From DASSSQ01 sp963839285 (GTDB lineage Bacteria > Actinomycetota > Thermoleophilia > Gaiellales > Gaiellaceae): DNA of 64,000 bases. This document shows positions 44,782 through 54,045 of the stretch, piece after piece. Below the pieces are notes generated by a model, which worked only from the letters and a program-made list of their open reading frames with translations, made no database searches and was not told the DNA's origin. Location of the stretch: NCBI GenBank assembly GCA_963839285.1, contig CAWIUN010000005.1, positions 62,001 through 126,000 of the forward strand, given 5' to 3'. The position numbers were made by a program, and so were the translations under genes. How positions within the stretch are numbered: the stretch's first letter is position 1; each line of letters starts with the position of its first letter.

Positions 44782-45378
44782 TCATGTTCCCTTTGACGCG
44801 TGCGTTGCCCGGTTTGTTAGCGGCGCCGGCTGCGTCGTGCCGACCGGACCTGCCGGCGGGCCGTCCTCGAGCAGGTCGCGCAGGCCGCGGAAGCAGCGCA
44901 GGCGCTCGGCGTAGGGGACCGCCGCGTTGGCGGGCGAGGTCGAGGGGAGCACGTAGAGCAGCGTCCCGCCGAGCCTGCGCTCCTGCAGGCCGAGCTCCGG
45001 GCGCTCGCCGAAGGCGCCGCGGTAGGCCTCCTTGCCGACGAAGCCGATCGCGCGCGGGCCGAGCTCGCGCGCGAGGCGCTCGAGCCGCTCGGCCGAGCCC
45101 GTGAAGTCCCGCTTGCGCAGGTCGCCGGAGCCGGGGGTCGTCCGGTAGGCGGCATTCGTGATCCCGAGGCCGAGCGGGAGCAGCTCGAACTGCTCGGCCG
45201 GCTCGTAGAGCCTCGGCGTGAAGCCGGCCTCGTGCAGGAGCCGCCAGAAGTCGTTCCGCGGGTTCGCGAAGTGGGCCGCGGCGGCGGCGGAGACGCGGCC
45301 CGGGTTGATGCCGCAGAAGACGCAGGCGAGGCCGGGCGCCAGCACGTCCGGGACCGCCGAAGGCGTCGAGCTCGTCAC
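44782..45378 (-). CDS. mug: Mismatch-specific uracil-DNA glycosylase
   Basis: A 198-residue Mug/TDG-family glycosylase. The catalytic-site motif is VFCGINPGRVSAAAAAHFANPRNDFWRLLHEAGFTPR (GINPG), and the DNA-intercalating loop is LPSTSPANA. GFVGKEAYRGAFG lies between. It removes uracil or thymine opposite guanine. The GTP-rich C-terminal tail (PPAGPVGTTQPAPLTNRA) is not part of the fold. The gap of 13 bases to the LysR-like gene start suggests a shared transcript. Confidence 0.92.
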   Translation of the reverse strand: MTSSTPSAVPDVLAPGLACVFCGINPGRVSAAAAAHFANPRNDFWRLLHEAGFTPRLYEPAEQFELLPLGLGITNAAYRTTPGSGDLRKRDFTGSAERLERLARELGPRAIGFVGKEAYRGAFGERPELGLQERRLGGTLLYVLPSTSPANAAVPYAERLRCFRGLRDLLEDGPPAGPVGTTQPAPLTNRATHASKGT

Positions 45379-45536
45379 GGTCCGGTCAGGGTCTCACAGC
45401 CGCCCTCGGCCGTCCGGCCGTCGGTCCGGGGCCGGCGGACGGTCGTCGCCGCCTCGGCCGACCGTGTCCGCCGAGGCAGGCCCGCGGCGAGGCACGGCTC
45501 AGCGGCGGGGACGGCAGCGCGGCGGGCTCGCCGCGT

Positions 45537-45551
45537 GGGCGGGCGGGCGGG
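45537..45551 (+). other. G-quadruplex motif (GGGC)3GGG
   Basis: Four GGG tracts separated by single C bases form the most stable kind of intramolecular quadruplex. It lies in the 269-base non-coding stretch 45379-45647, upstream of mug on its template side. No gene is visible in that stretch; it is otherwise filled with GC-rich imperfect repeats. Confidence 0.5.
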
Positions 45552-45647
45552 CTCCGCGGGGCGACTCCGCGCGCACCGTCCGGCCGCAGCGGCGGCTGTC
45601 CCGGCCGACGTGCGTCCGCACGCAGGGCGGCGTCACCGTCGGCCGCA

Positions 45648-45860
45648 TCAGGCCGCCTCCGCCGGCGCCGCGGGCCGGGCCTCGCGCTCGGGCTCGCGCG
45701 CGTCGAGCCGTTCCTCGAACAGCTCGCGAAGCTGCTCGCCGCTGACGTCCGGCTCGTAGCGCGGCCGCCGCGGCTCGAGCGCGACGGCGCGCACCCCGTC
45801 GCGGTCGCCGTAGCAGCGCGCGTAGCACTCGGCTTCGCTGAGGCTGCGCAGGCGTCGCAT
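45648..45860 (-). CDS. Small conserved-looking protein (70 aa)
   Basis: A 70-residue protein starting MRRLRSLSEAECYARCYG, with a Cys-x3-Cys pair, an acidic middle (VSGEQLRELFEERLDAREPE) and an Ala/Pro-rich end. The N-terminal pattern looks like small conserved actinobacterial proteins I have seen without assigned function. It is divergent from the OsmC gene, 81 bases away. No role is proposed. Confidence 0.6.
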   Translation of the reverse strand: MRRLRSLSEAECYARCYGDRDGVRAVALEPRRPRYEPDVSGEQLRELFEERLDAREPEREARPAAPAEAA

Positions 45861-45941
45861 GGGCGCACTCTAGGACCGGAACCGGACGGACCGCGCCGCG
45901 GGGATGCCGACTGCCCGCGCGACCGCTATTTTTGTCTGTGG

Positions 45942-46352
45942 ATGTCGACGGTCAAGTCGAAGGCGTTCACGTACGAGGTCGCGGTCGACCGCGCCGGACG
46001 ACTGTCGGCCGAGGACGAGTTCGTCGACATCGGCGACGAATGGACGGCCGACCACCTGCTGCTCGCCGCCGTCGTCCGCTGCTCGATCGCCAGTCTCGCC
46101 TTCCACGCGCGCCGCTCCGACCTCGACTTCGTCGCCTCGGGCTCCGCGCGCGGCACCGTCGCCAAGCCCGAGGGCGAGGAGCGCTACCGGTTCGTCGAGA
46201 TCGACGCCCGGATCGAGGTCGAGCTGGACCCGCCGCTCGAGGGCGTCGCTCTCGCCGAGCTGCTCGCGAAAGCCGAGCGCGACTGCTTCGTCGGCTCGTC
46301 GCTGCGCGACAAGCCGAGCTACGCCTGGCGCGTCAACGGCCGCGACGTCTAG
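45942..46352 (+). CDS. OsmC/Ohr-family protein
   Basis: A 136-residue OsmC-like protein. The two conserved redox cysteines are Cys47 in LAAVVRCSIASL and Cys115 in AERDCFVGSSL, used in this family to reduce organic hydroperoxides. The rest matches the alpha/beta swapped-dimer fold (DEWTADHLLLAAV, YRFVEIDARIEVEL). It is upstream of a class V aminotransferase gene with a 14-base gap. No OhrR-like regulator is next to it. Confidence 0.9.
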   Translation: MSTVKSKAFTYEVAVDRAGRLSAEDEFVDIGDEWTADHLLLAAVVRCSIASLAFHARRSDLDFVASGSARGTVAKPEGEERYRFVEIDARIEVELDPPLEGVALAELLAKAERDCFVGSSLRDKPSYAWRVNGRDV

Positions 46353-46366
46353 CTAGCCTCTCGCCG

Positions 46367-47528
46367 GTGACGCAGACCGCGTTCGACGTCGACGCCGTCC
46401 GGGGGCGCTTCTCGGCGCTGCAGCGGCCGCTCGCGCTCTTCGACGGCCCCGGCGGCACCCAGGTACCCGACGCCGTGATCGAGGCGATCGCCCGCTACCT
46501 GCGCGAGGACAACGCGAACACGGGCGGCGAGTTCGAGACGAGCCGCCGCTCCGACCGCGTGCTCGCCGACGCCCGCCTCGCGGCCGCGGGCTTCCTCGGC
46601 TGCGGGCCGGAGGAGGTCGTCTTCGGCGCCAACATGACGAGCCTCAACTTCATGCTGACGCGGACGCTCGGGCGCGAGCTCGCGGCGGGCGACGAGATCC
46701 TCTGCACGCGGCTCGACCACGACGCGAACGTCTCGCCCTGGCTGCAGCTCGCCGACGACCTCGAGCTGCGCGTCCGCTTCGTCGAGCTGACCGACGAGTG
46801 CCGGCTCGACCTCGACGACCTCGCGGCGAAGCTCTCGGAGCGGACGCGCGTCGTCGCCTTCCCCTGGGCCTCGAACGCGGTCGGCACGGTGACCGAGGTC
46901 GAGCAGATCTGCGCGCTCGCGCACGAGGCCGGTGCGCTCGCCTGGGTCGACGCCGTCCACTACGCGCCGCACGGGCCGGATCGACGTCGCCGCCGTCGGC
47001 GCGGACGTGCTCGTCTGCTCGCCGTACAAGTTCTACGGACCGCACCTCGGGCTCGCGTTCGGGCGCGCAGAGCTGCTCGAGCGGCTGCGGCCGTACAAGG
47101 TGCGGCCGGCCGAGGACAACCCGCTCGGGCACCGCTTCGAGACGGGCACGCTCGCGCACGAGCTGCTCGCGGGCTTCGTCGCCTGCGTCGACTACCTCGG
47201 AGCCCTCGGGTGGGACGCCGTCGTCGCGCACGAACGGGCGCTCGGGCAGCGGCTCCTGGACGGGCTCCCGGGAAGCTGCCGCCTCCACGGGCCGCCGACG
47301 ATGGCCGGCAGGGTGCCGACCTTCGCGCTCGAGGTGGAGGGGCGGACGCCGCAGGAGGTGGCGACGAGGCTCGGCGAGGCGGGGATCGCCGTCTGGCACG
47401 GCAACTACTACGCCGTCGAGGTGATGGAGCAGCTCGGGCTCCCCGACGGCGCCGTCCGCGTCGGCATCGTCCACTACAACACCGCCGCCGAGGTCGACCG
47501 CCTGCTCGCAGAACTCGATCGGCTCTGA
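46367..47528 (+). CDS. Class V aminotransferase / cysteine desulfurase-like protein (one frame break)
   Basis: About 386 residues of the SufS/CsdA-like PLP fold. Marks are FDGPGGTQVPDAVIEAIARYL, FGANMTSLNFMLTRTLGREL, RLDHDANVSPWLQLA, VDAVHYAPHG for the PLP-Asp region, and the Schiff-base lysine in LVCSPYKFYGPHLGLAFG. The C-terminal domain has GIAVWHGNYYAVEVMEQLG. The classical Cys loop of SufS is not evident, so it may be a related selenocysteine-lyase-like or kynureninase-like enzyme. One extra C near 46977 (CACGGGCCGG) breaks the frame before the Lys motif. Start is GTG 46367. Confidence 0.82.
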
Positions 47529-47579
47529 GCCCGCGGCCTGCGCAGCGCCGCCGCGGTCGAGCGCCGCGGCTGCGAGATC

Positions 47580-47653
47580 CGCTTGTGACGAATCGTCACC
47601 AGGCGGTTCAGCGCGTCGACCGCTTGTGACGAATCGTCACCAGGTGGTTCAGC
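47580..47653. repeat. Two 33-bp direct repeats with an internal palindrome
   Basis: Copies at 47580-47612 and 47621-47653 differ at one base and are 41 bases apart. Each contains GTGACGA-A-TCGTCAC, a 15-base palindrome with a single centre base. They sit between two convergent genes (aminotransferase end, SIS gene end); the second copy runs over the SIS gene stop. They could be a protein binding site or a terminator/REP-like element. Confidence 0.75.
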
Positions 47654-48509
47654 CGTGCGCCTCGTGGGCGCGCGTGCCAGCGGGGTCGTCCCAGCGGATC
47701 ATGTCCGCGTCGACGCCACGCGCCTCGGCCGCGGCGAGGGCGAGGCGCTGGAAGCGGACGACGTCGACCGCCGGGTGGCGCGTCGGCACGAGCGTCGTCT
47801 CGCAGCCGAGCGTCTCGAGCGCGCGCACCGCATCGCGCGCACGCTCGGCCGCACGGTCCTCGCCCTCGAGCACGTAGGCGCGGACGGACTCGTCCACCGC
47901 GGCCAGGTGCCCGTGCAGGAGCTGCTCGGTCTCGTACGCCTCGGCGGGCAGGTGGGCGCCCTCGCGCAGCTTCAACGCGGCCTCGAGCGCGGTCGGCAGG
48001 TCGCGGCCCGCGCCGGCGACGAGGACGCGCCCGGTCGGCGGCGCGCCGAGGTCGCGCTCGAGCTCGGCCTCGACCGCCTCGGCCAGCCAGGACACGTCCT
48101 CGCCGCGCAGCGCCGCGAGCGCCGCGACGGCGCAGACGTAGCTCGCCGTGTGGCAGTAGCTCTCCTCGACCGCCGGTGTCGCGACGACGACCTCCTCGGC
48201 GAGCTCCGCGATCGGGCCGTCGGCCTTGCCGCTCACGAGCCACACCGGCCCGCCGAACGCGCGCGCCGCCTCCAGCGTCAGGGCCGTCTCGCCCTCGTGG
48301 CTGACGCAGACGAGCAGGTCGGCCTCGGGCGGCGCCAGCACCGCCTCGAGCGCCTGCAGCGCGAGCGGCCCGCCCGTCAGCGCCGCGTGGAACGAGGTGC
48401 CGCAGCCGGTGAAGGCGACGCGTCCGGCGGGCAGGCGCAGGCCCGTCGGCACCTGCCGGAGCCAGTCCGGCTGGGCCGCGATCGCGACGCGTGTCTTCTC
48501 GCCTGCCAC
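47649..48509 (-). CDS. SIS-domain sugar isomerase-like protein (AgaS/GlmS isomerase type)
   Basis: About 286 residues with two SIS domains. The first has VAFTGCGTSFHAALTGGPLALQAL and LLVCVSHEGETALTLEAARAFGGPVWLVSG. The second has RVLVAGAGRDLPTALEAALKLREGAHLPAEAYETEQLLHGHLAAV, very like the isomerase half of GlmS. It binds a phosphosugar, perhaps a hexosamine, for isomerisation or deamination. The GTG at 48509 follows TATAGA (48522-48517) at leaderless distance; GTG 48515 is an alternative. No sugar transport genes are adjacent. Confidence 0.8.
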   Translation of the reverse strand: MAGEKTRVAIAAQPDWLRQVPTGLRLPAGRVAFTGCGTSFHAALTGGPLALQALEAVLAPPEADLLVCVSHEGETALTLEAARAFGGPVWLVSGKADGPIAELAEEVVVATPAVEESYCHTASYVCAVAALAALRGEDVSWLAEAVEAELERDLGAPPTGRVLVAGAGRDLPTALEAALKLREGAHLPAEAYETEQLLHGHLAAVDESVRAYVLEGEDRAAERARDAVRALETLGCETTLVPTRHPAVDVVRFQRLALAAAEARGVDADMIRWDDPAGTRAHEAHG

Positions 48510-48581
48510 GGGCACGTCTATACCATCAGCCGCGGGGCCCTGCCGCCCTGCCGCCGCCGCCGACCGAAGGAGACCCGCCGC

Positions 48582-49853
48582 ATGAGCGTGTTCGAGCGCC
48601 ACGTCCACGAGAACGGCCTGCGCGTCCTGACCGCGGACATGCCGACCGTCCAGTCCGTGACGTGCTTCGTCATGCTCGCCGCCGGCTCGCGCTACGAGCA
48701 GCGCTCGAACCGGGGCATCGCCCACTTCGCCGAGCACATGTTCTTCAAGGGCACCGAGCGCCGGCCGACCGCGAAGGACATCGCCGCCGAGGTCGACGCG
48801 ATCGGCGGCGAGTTCAACGCCTTCACCGGCAAGGAGTACACGGGCTACTACATCCGCTGCGCCTCCGAGCAGCGCGACACGGCCCTCGACGTGCTCGTCG
48901 ACATGCTCCGCAACTCCCGCTTCGACGCCGAGGAGCTCGAGCGCGAGAAGGGCGTGATCCTCGAGGAGATGAACATGTACTTCGACACGCCGCGGGACTA
49001 CATCGGCTCGCTCTACGAGGATCTGATGTTCGGCGACAACCCGCTCGGCTGGGAGACGCTCGGCAAGCGCGAGACGGTCAAGGCGGCGACCCGCGACACC
49101 TTCCTCGACTACGTCGGCGCCTGGTACCGGCCCGACCGGATGGTCGTCGGCGTCGCCGGCAAGATCGGCCCCGGCCTCGACGACAAGCTCGGCGAGCTGC
49201 TCGGCGACCTGCAGGGCGCGAGCGACGGCGCGCCGCCTGCCGCCGAGCTGCCGAACGGCTCCGGGCCGCACGTGCGCGTCCACCACAAGGCCTCCGACCA
49301 GGCGCACCTCTGCCTCGGCGTCCCGAGCTACCCGCTCGACCATCCCGACCGCTACGCCGTCCAGCTGCTCGCGACCGTGCTCGGCTCGGGCATGTCGTCG
49401 CGCCTCTTCACCGAGGTGCGGGAGCGGCGCGGCCTCGCCTACTACGTCTACGCGATCAACCACGGCTACACCGACACGGGCTCGCTCTACGCGCAGGCCG
49501 GCGTCGACATCAACCGGATCGACGAGGCGGTGACGACGGTCGCGACCGAGCTGCGCAAGATCGCGGCCGAGCCGGTCGCCGACGAGGAGCTCGAGAAGGC
49601 GCGCGGGCTCGCCAAGGGCCGCTTCGTGCTCCAGACCGAGTCGCCGCAGGGGCTGATCATGTTCGGGCTCCGGCGCGAGGTGCTCGAGGGCGGCGCGGTC
49701 GAGCCGACCGAGCTCCTGGCCGGCCTCGACGCGGTCACGGCCGAGGACGTCCAGCGGGTCGCGGCCGAGCTGATCCGCGACGACGCGCTGAAGCTGGCGC
49801 TGATCGGCCCGTTCGAGGACGACGAGCGCTTCCGGTCGCTGCTCGCGGGCTGA
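48582..49853 (+). CDS. M16-family zinc peptidase
   Basis: A 423-residue insulinase-type processing protease. The inverted zinc motif is HFAEH (His48, Glu51, His52) followed by MFFKGTERRPT, with the third ligand in ELEREKGVILEEMNMYFD. The C-terminal M16 domain has YAVQLLATVLGSGMSSRLFTEVRERRGLAYYVYA. It is similar to the YmxG/PepR group of Gram-positive bacteria and probably degrades peptides. The start ATG lies 8 bases after GAAGGAG. A strong hairpin terminates it. Confidence 0.92.
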   Translation: MSVFERHVHENGLRVLTADMPTVQSVTCFVMLAAGSRYEQRSNRGIAHFAEHMFFKGTERRPTAKDIAAEVDAIGGEFNAFTGKEYTGYYIRCASEQRDTALDVLVDMLRNSRFDAEELEREKGVILEEMNMYFDTPRDYIGSLYEDLMFGDNPLGWETLGKRETVKAATRDTFLDYVGAWYRPDRMVVGVAGKIGPGLDDKLGELLGDLQGASDGAPPAAELPNGSGPHVRVHHKASDQAHLCLGVPSYPLDHPDRYAVQLLATVLGSGMSSRLFTEVRERRGLAYYVYAINHGYTDTGSLYAQAGVDINRIDEAVTTVATELRKIAAEPVADEELEKARGLAKGRFVLQTESPQGLIMFGLRREVLEGGAVEPTELLAGLDAVTAEDVQRVAAELIRDDALKLALIGPFEDDERFRSLLAG

Positions 49854-49860
49854 GCCCGGA

Positions 49861-49899
49861 CGCACCGAGAGGGCCCGGAGGCCCTCTCGACGCGGTGCG
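49861..49899 (+). terminator. Terminator hairpin after M16 peptidase
   Basis: CGCACCGAGAGGGCC, loop CGGA, GGCCCTCTCGACGCGGTGCG form a stem of 9 perfect base pairs extended by a further 6 after a small bulge. It starts 8 bases after the peptidase stop. No U-run follows. Confidence 0.65.
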
Positions 49900-49980
49900 C
49901 AGACGGCGTTCCGCCTGCGGTGCTCTGGGTTGTCCACCAACCTTGGCGGGCGGCGCCCGTCACGTCATGGTCAATCCTGA

Positions 49981-50412
49981 TCAGCGCTCGAGCAGCGCCT
50001 TCAGGCTCGCGAGCACCGACTCGGCCTCGTGCTCGTTCCGCGTCCGCAGCTCCGGCTCGCCGATGCGGGCGAGCACCTCTCTCGCCGGCACGTAGGCGAG
50101 CCTGAGGCCGATCTCGGTCGTGCCGTTGTGCGGTCTGACGGCCCACTCGAGGACGCCGTCGACCCCGCCGGTCAGGCGGTCGACGAGCTTGCGGTTCCCC
50201 ACGAGCTCGATCGTGTCGGCGTCGCCCTCGACGACGCGGCCGCCGAGCGCGTAGGAGAAGTGGCAGTGGTGGCCGCCGGTCGGCAGCGGCCGCACGTCGG
50301 TCACCTGCAGCGCCGACGGGCAGAGCCCGGGCAGGTTCGTGACGTCCCCGACGAGGCCGAGGATCCGCTCGGGAGGCGCCGTCACGCGGACCGTGCGCTC
50401 GATCGTGAGCAT
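49981..50412 (-). CDS. SRPBCC/CoxG-like protein
   Basis: A 143-residue START/SRPBCC-fold protein: IERTVRVTAPPERILGLVGDVTNLPGLCPSALQVTDVRPLPTGGHHCHFSYALGGRVVEGDADTIEL, with helical C-terminus LRTRNEHEAESVLASLKALLER. Such proteins bind hydrophobic ligands, and the CoxG branch attaches to molybdenum-hydroxylase clusters. Here it sits behind the NlpC gene with a 62-base gap; a link to the molybdenum hydroxylase 9 kb away is only a possibility. ATG 50412 is clear. Confidence 0.75.
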   Translation of the reverse strand: MLTIERTVRVTAPPERILGLVGDVTNLPGLCPSALQVTDVRPLPTGGHHCHFSYALGGRVVEGDADTIELVGNRKLVDRLTGGVDGVLEWAVRPHNGTTEIGLRLAYVPAREVLARIGEPELRTRNEHEAESVLASLKALLER

Positions 50413-50474
50413 TGCGCTCACCCCCTTTCGCCGATCATCGGCCGGGGGACGGGCAGCGCAAGGCCGAATCTCGA

Positions 50475-51289
50475 TCAGAGGAAGCGGCGGATGCCGACCG
50501 CGCCGGGGCGGACCGGGACGATCCGCACCTCGCTGCGGGAGTTCGGCGCCTCGATCATGCGCCCGCCGCCGAGCAGCATCGCGACGTGCCCGGGCCGCGC
50601 GCCCTCGTAGAAGACCAGGTCGCCGGGCAGCGCCCCGGCGGCGCGAGACGGGCGTGCCGGCGGCGAACTGCGCGTCCGCGTCGCGCGGGATCTCGATCCC
50701 GTGGGCGCGGTAGGCGGCCCAGGTGAGCCCGGAGCAGTCCATGCCCCAGGCCGAGAGCCCGCCCCAGAGGTAGTGGAGGCCGAGGAAGAGCCGCGCGGTG
50801 CGGACGATGTCGGCCCGCGTCCGCGGCAGTGCGCGCGTCGCCGCCGCGGGCACGGCGCCGCGGGGGACGCGCGAGCCGAAGCCGACCTCGGTGCCGTCGC
50901 GGAGCCGGGCGCTGCGGGCGGTGACGAGCAGGGTCGCGCCGCCTGGCCGCGGGGCCGAGCTGCCAGGAGCGCACCCAGCCCGGATAGCCGCGGCGGTCGA
51001 GCGGCGAGGGCTGGTCCGGGACGGCGATCCTCGTCCAGCCGCCGCGGCGCTCGAGCACGCGCACCTGCTCGCCGTAGAGCGCCTGCGTCGGCAGGTGGCC
51101 GACGAGCGAGAGCCGCTGGGCGTAGCCGATCGCCGGCGTGGGCCAGACGTGCGGATCGAGCGGGAGCCTGCCCGCGTCGGCGGGCGAGGCCCAGACGTTC
51201 GCGACGGGCACCCGCACGGCGGCGGTCTGCGCGGTCGCCGCCTGCGGCGCGCCGAGCGCGAGGACGAACGCTGCGGCCAGAGCGAGCAC
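50475..51289 (-). CDS. NlpC/P60 cell-wall peptidase (two frame breaks)
   Basis: About 270 residues. A signal peptide (VLALAAAFVLALGAPQAATAQ) leads to an SH3-like targeting region (VPVANVWASPADAGR, EQVRVLERRGGWTRIAVPDQ, GWVRSWQL). The NlpC/P60 catalytic domain follows, with the Cys in WGMDCSGLTWAAYRAHG and the His in ARPGHVAMLLGGGRMIEAP. It cleaves peptide stems of peptidoglycan outside the membrane. Extra bases near 50955 and 50652 separate it into three frames. It follows acsA by 26 bases. Confidence 0.82.
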
Positions 51290-51315
51290 GGCCGCAGCGT
51301 AGCGTCCCCGCCGCG

Positions 51316-53280
51316 CTACTCCTCGCTCTTCTCCGCCTCCGAGCGGTGGCGGATCTCCTCGACCACCGCCGGGTCGGCCAGCGTCGTCGTGTCCCCGAGC
51401 GGCCGGTTCTCGGCCACGTCGCGGAGCAGCCGCCGCATGATCTTGCCGCTGCGGGTCTTCGGCAGCTCGTCGGTGAAGACGATGTTGGCCGGCTTCGCGA
51501 TCGGGCCGATCTTCTGCGCGACGTGGTTGCGCAGCTCCTCGAGCTTCGCGACCGAGCCCTCGGCGCCGCCCTTCAGCGTCACGAAGGCGACGATCGCCTG
51601 CCCCGTCTGGGCGTCGGCCCGCGCGGCCACGGCCGCCTCGGCCACCTCCTGGTGGTCGACGAGCGCGGACTCGACCTCGATCGTCGAGATCCGGTGCCCG
51701 GACACGTTCATGACGTCGTCGACGCGGCCGAGCAGCCAGAAGTCGGCGTCGGAGTCGATCCGGACGCCGTCGCCGGCGAAGTAGACGTCCTCGTACTTCG
51801 ACCAGTACGTCTCCTCGTACCGCTCCGGGTCGCCGTAGATGCCGCGCAGCATCGCCGGCCAGGGCTTCTTCAGCACCAGGTAGCCGCCTCCGCCCGGCCC
51901 GACCTCGTTGCCCCGCTCGTCGTAGACGCCGACGTCGACCGTCGGGAACGGCTTCGTCGCCGAGCCCGGCTTCAGCGTCGTCACCCCCGGGAGGGGCGTG
52001 ATCAGGATCATCCCCGTCTCGGTCTGCCACCACGTGTCGACGATCGGGCAGCGCCCGCCGCCGATGTGCTCGTGGTACCAGACCCACGCCTCGGGGTTGA
52101 TCGGCTCGCCGACCGACCCGAGCAGGCGCAGCGACGAGAGGTCGTGCTTGCCGGCGTGCTCCGGGCCCCACTTCATGTGCGAGCGGATCGCCGTCGGCGC
52201 GGTGTAGAGGATCGTGACGCCGTAGCGCTCGACGATCGACCACCAGCGGTCCCGGTCCGGGTAGTCCGGCGTCCCCTCGTACATCACCGACGTGCAGCCG
52301 TTGCAGAGCGGCCCGTAGACGATGTAGCTGTGGCCGGTGATCCAGCCGATGTCGGCCGCGCACCAGTAGACGTCCTCGTCCCGCTTCAGGTCGAAGATGT
52401 AGTGGTGCGTGCTCGCGCAGCCGACCAGGTAGCCGCCCGTCGTGTGGGCGATCCCCTTCGGCCTCGCGGTCGTCCCGCTCGTGTACATCAGGAAGAGCAG
52501 GTCCTCCGCGTCCATCGGCTCCGGCGGGCACGACTCGACGTCGCTCGAGACCCGCTCGGCGAGCTCGTGGTACCAGTGGTCGCGGCCCTCGGTCATCGGC
52601 ACCTCGTTGCCGGTCCGGCGGACGACGACGACCTCCTTGACGCCCGGCGCGGCGGCGACCGCGTCGTCGGCGATCTGCTTCAGCGCCACGGGCTTGCCGC
52701 GGCGCCAGGCCTCGTCCTGCGTGATCAGCACCTCGCAGCCCATGTCGTTCATCCGGGCCGAGAGCGAGTCGGCGGAGAAGCCGCCGAAGACGACCGTGTG
52801 CGGGGCGCCGAGGCGCGTGCACGCGAGCATCGCGACGGGCAGCTCGGGGACCATGCCGAGGTAGATCGCGACCGCGGTGCCCTTGCCGACGCCGCGCTCC
52901 TTGAGCACGTTGGCGAAGGCGACGACCTCGCGCTGCAGGTCGGCGTAGGTGATGTCCCGCCGCTCGCCCTCGGGCTCGCCCTCCCAGTGGTAGGCGACGA
53001 CGTCGCCGCGGCCGGCCTCGACGTGCCGGTCGACGCAGTTGTACGAGACGTTCAGCGTGCCGCCGAGGTACCACTTCGCGTACGGCGGCTTCCACTCGTA
53101 GAGGGTCGAGAAGTCCTCGAACCAGCTGACGCGCTCGCGCCCCTCGGTCTCCCAGAACTCCTCGAAGCCCCGCTCGTAGATCTCCGGCTTCGCGTTCGCC
53201 TGCTCCGCGAACGCGGGCGGCGGCGGATAGCGCCGCTCCTCCAGCAGCAGGGTGTCGATCGTGTGCTCGGTGCTGCTCAT
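51316..53280 (-). CDS. acsA: Acetyl-CoA synthetase
   Basis: A 654-residue AMP-forming acetate-CoA ligase of the usual length. It shows LFLMYTSGTTARPKGIAHTTGGYL, WWQTETGMILITPLPG, FAGDGVRIDSDADFWLLGRVDDVMNVSGHRISTIEVES and the Lys loop LPKTRSGKIMRRLLRD, the site of acetylation control in homologues. It converts acetate, ATP and CoA to acetyl-CoA. The acetate carrier gene lies 45 bases upstream in the same direction, so the pair is a likely acetate-assimilation operon. Confidence 0.95.
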   Translation of the reverse strand: MSSTEHTIDTLLLEERRYPPPPAFAEQANAKPEIYERGFEEFWETEGRERVSWFEDFSTLYEWKPPYAKWYLGGTLNVSYNCVDRHVEAGRGDVVAYHWEGEPEGERRDITYADLQREVVAFANVLKERGVGKGTAVAIYLGMVPELPVAMLACTRLGAPHTVVFGGFSADSLSARMNDMGCEVLITQDEAWRRGKPVALKQIADDAVAAAPGVKEVVVVRRTGNEVPMTEGRDHWYHELAERVSSDVESCPPEPMDAEDLLFLMYTSGTTARPKGIAHTTGGYLVGCASTHHYIFDLKRDEDVYWCAADIGWITGHSYIVYGPLCNGCTSVMYEGTPDYPDRDRWWSIVERYGVTILYTAPTAIRSHMKWGPEHAGKHDLSSLRLLGSVGEPINPEAWVWYHEHIGGGRCPIVDTWWQTETGMILITPLPGVTTLKPGSATKPFPTVDVGVYDERGNEVGPGGGGYLVLKKPWPAMLRGIYGDPERYEETYWSKYEDVYFAGDGVRIDSDADFWLLGRVDDVMNVSGHRISTIEVESALVDHQEVAEAAVAARADAQTGQAIVAFVTLKGGAEGSVAKLEELRNHVAQKIGPIAKPANIVFTDELPKTRSGKIMRRLLRDVAENRPLGDTTTLADPAVVEEIRHRSEAEKSEE

Positions 53281-53325
53281 CGAGCCTCCTCGCGTCTTAT
53301 CGTGTCCATCCGGGCATTCTCCCCG

Positions 53326-53952
53326 CTAGCGCACGAACGCGGCCTTGCCGAGCGGCCGGCTGAGCGGCCAGGTCGGCAGCACCGTGCGCTTGAAGGTCGA
53401 GTTCGTGACGACGGCGAACGACGTGTAGAGCGCGGCCGCCGCGGTCGCGAGGCCGACGTAGCCGCCCACCTTCGACCAGTTCTCGCCGCCGGACCACTCG
53501 CCGATCCCGAGCAGGAAGAACGTGATCCAGAGCAGCAGGAAGACCACGTTGACGGCGACGCTGACGCCGAACGACGCGATCCACATGTAGAGCGTGAAGA
53601 TGCCCCAGGCGACCAGGTAGAGCCCGAGCGCGTTGCCGGCGTCGCCGCCGATCTTGCCCGCGTCGAAGTGGGTCAGGAACCAGTACGAGATCCAGAAGGC
53701 GCCGTACGAGGAGAAGGCGGTCGCGCCGAACGTGTTGTTGTTGCGGAACTCCCACATGCCCGCCAGGAGCTGGGCCCCGCCGCCGTAGGCGATCGCCAGG
53801 CCGAAGACGACCGGCAGGCCGGCGCCGCTGAGGATCTTGGCGTTGAAGACGCTGAGGACGAGCGTCGTGATCCCGAAGCCGGCGAGCCCGAGCGCCGCCG
53901 GATCGGCGACCACCTGGGCCGCGGGTTGAGGACTCTCTTCGACAGCAGCCAT
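53326..53952 (-). CDS. GPR1/FUN34/YaaH (SatP-like) acetate/succinate transporter
   Basis: A 208-residue six-helix protein. The family signature NPAPLGL is represented by DPAALGLAGFGITTLVLSVFNA near the N-terminus, followed by VFGLAIAYGGGAQLLAGMWEFRNNNTFGATAFSSYGAFWISYW, the well-conserved core. It moves acetate or succinate with protons. It precedes acsA in the same direction. Upstream bases up to 54045 carry no further gene. Confidence 0.92.
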   Translation of the reverse strand: MAAVEESPQPAAQVVADPAALGLAGFGITTLVLSVFNAKILSGAGLPVVFGLAIAYGGGAQLLAGMWEFRNNNTFGATAFSSYGAFWISYWFLTHFDAGKIGGDAGNALGLYLVAWGIFTLYMWIASFGVSVAVNVVFLLLWITFFLLGIGEWSGGENWSKVGGYVGLATAAAALYTSFAVVTNSTFKRTVLPTWPLSRPLGKAAFVR

Positions 53953-54045
53953 CTGTCCCTCCAGTTCCGGGATGTGACGGGTGCCAGCGAGACCGACGAT
54001 GGGTCGGAACCCGATATGTGTCGGCGGACTCTAACGGGCCTCGCG

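Noticed and set aside
47580..47653. CRISPR-like repeats
   Set aside because: Only two copies, an 8-base spacer and no cas gene in the window.
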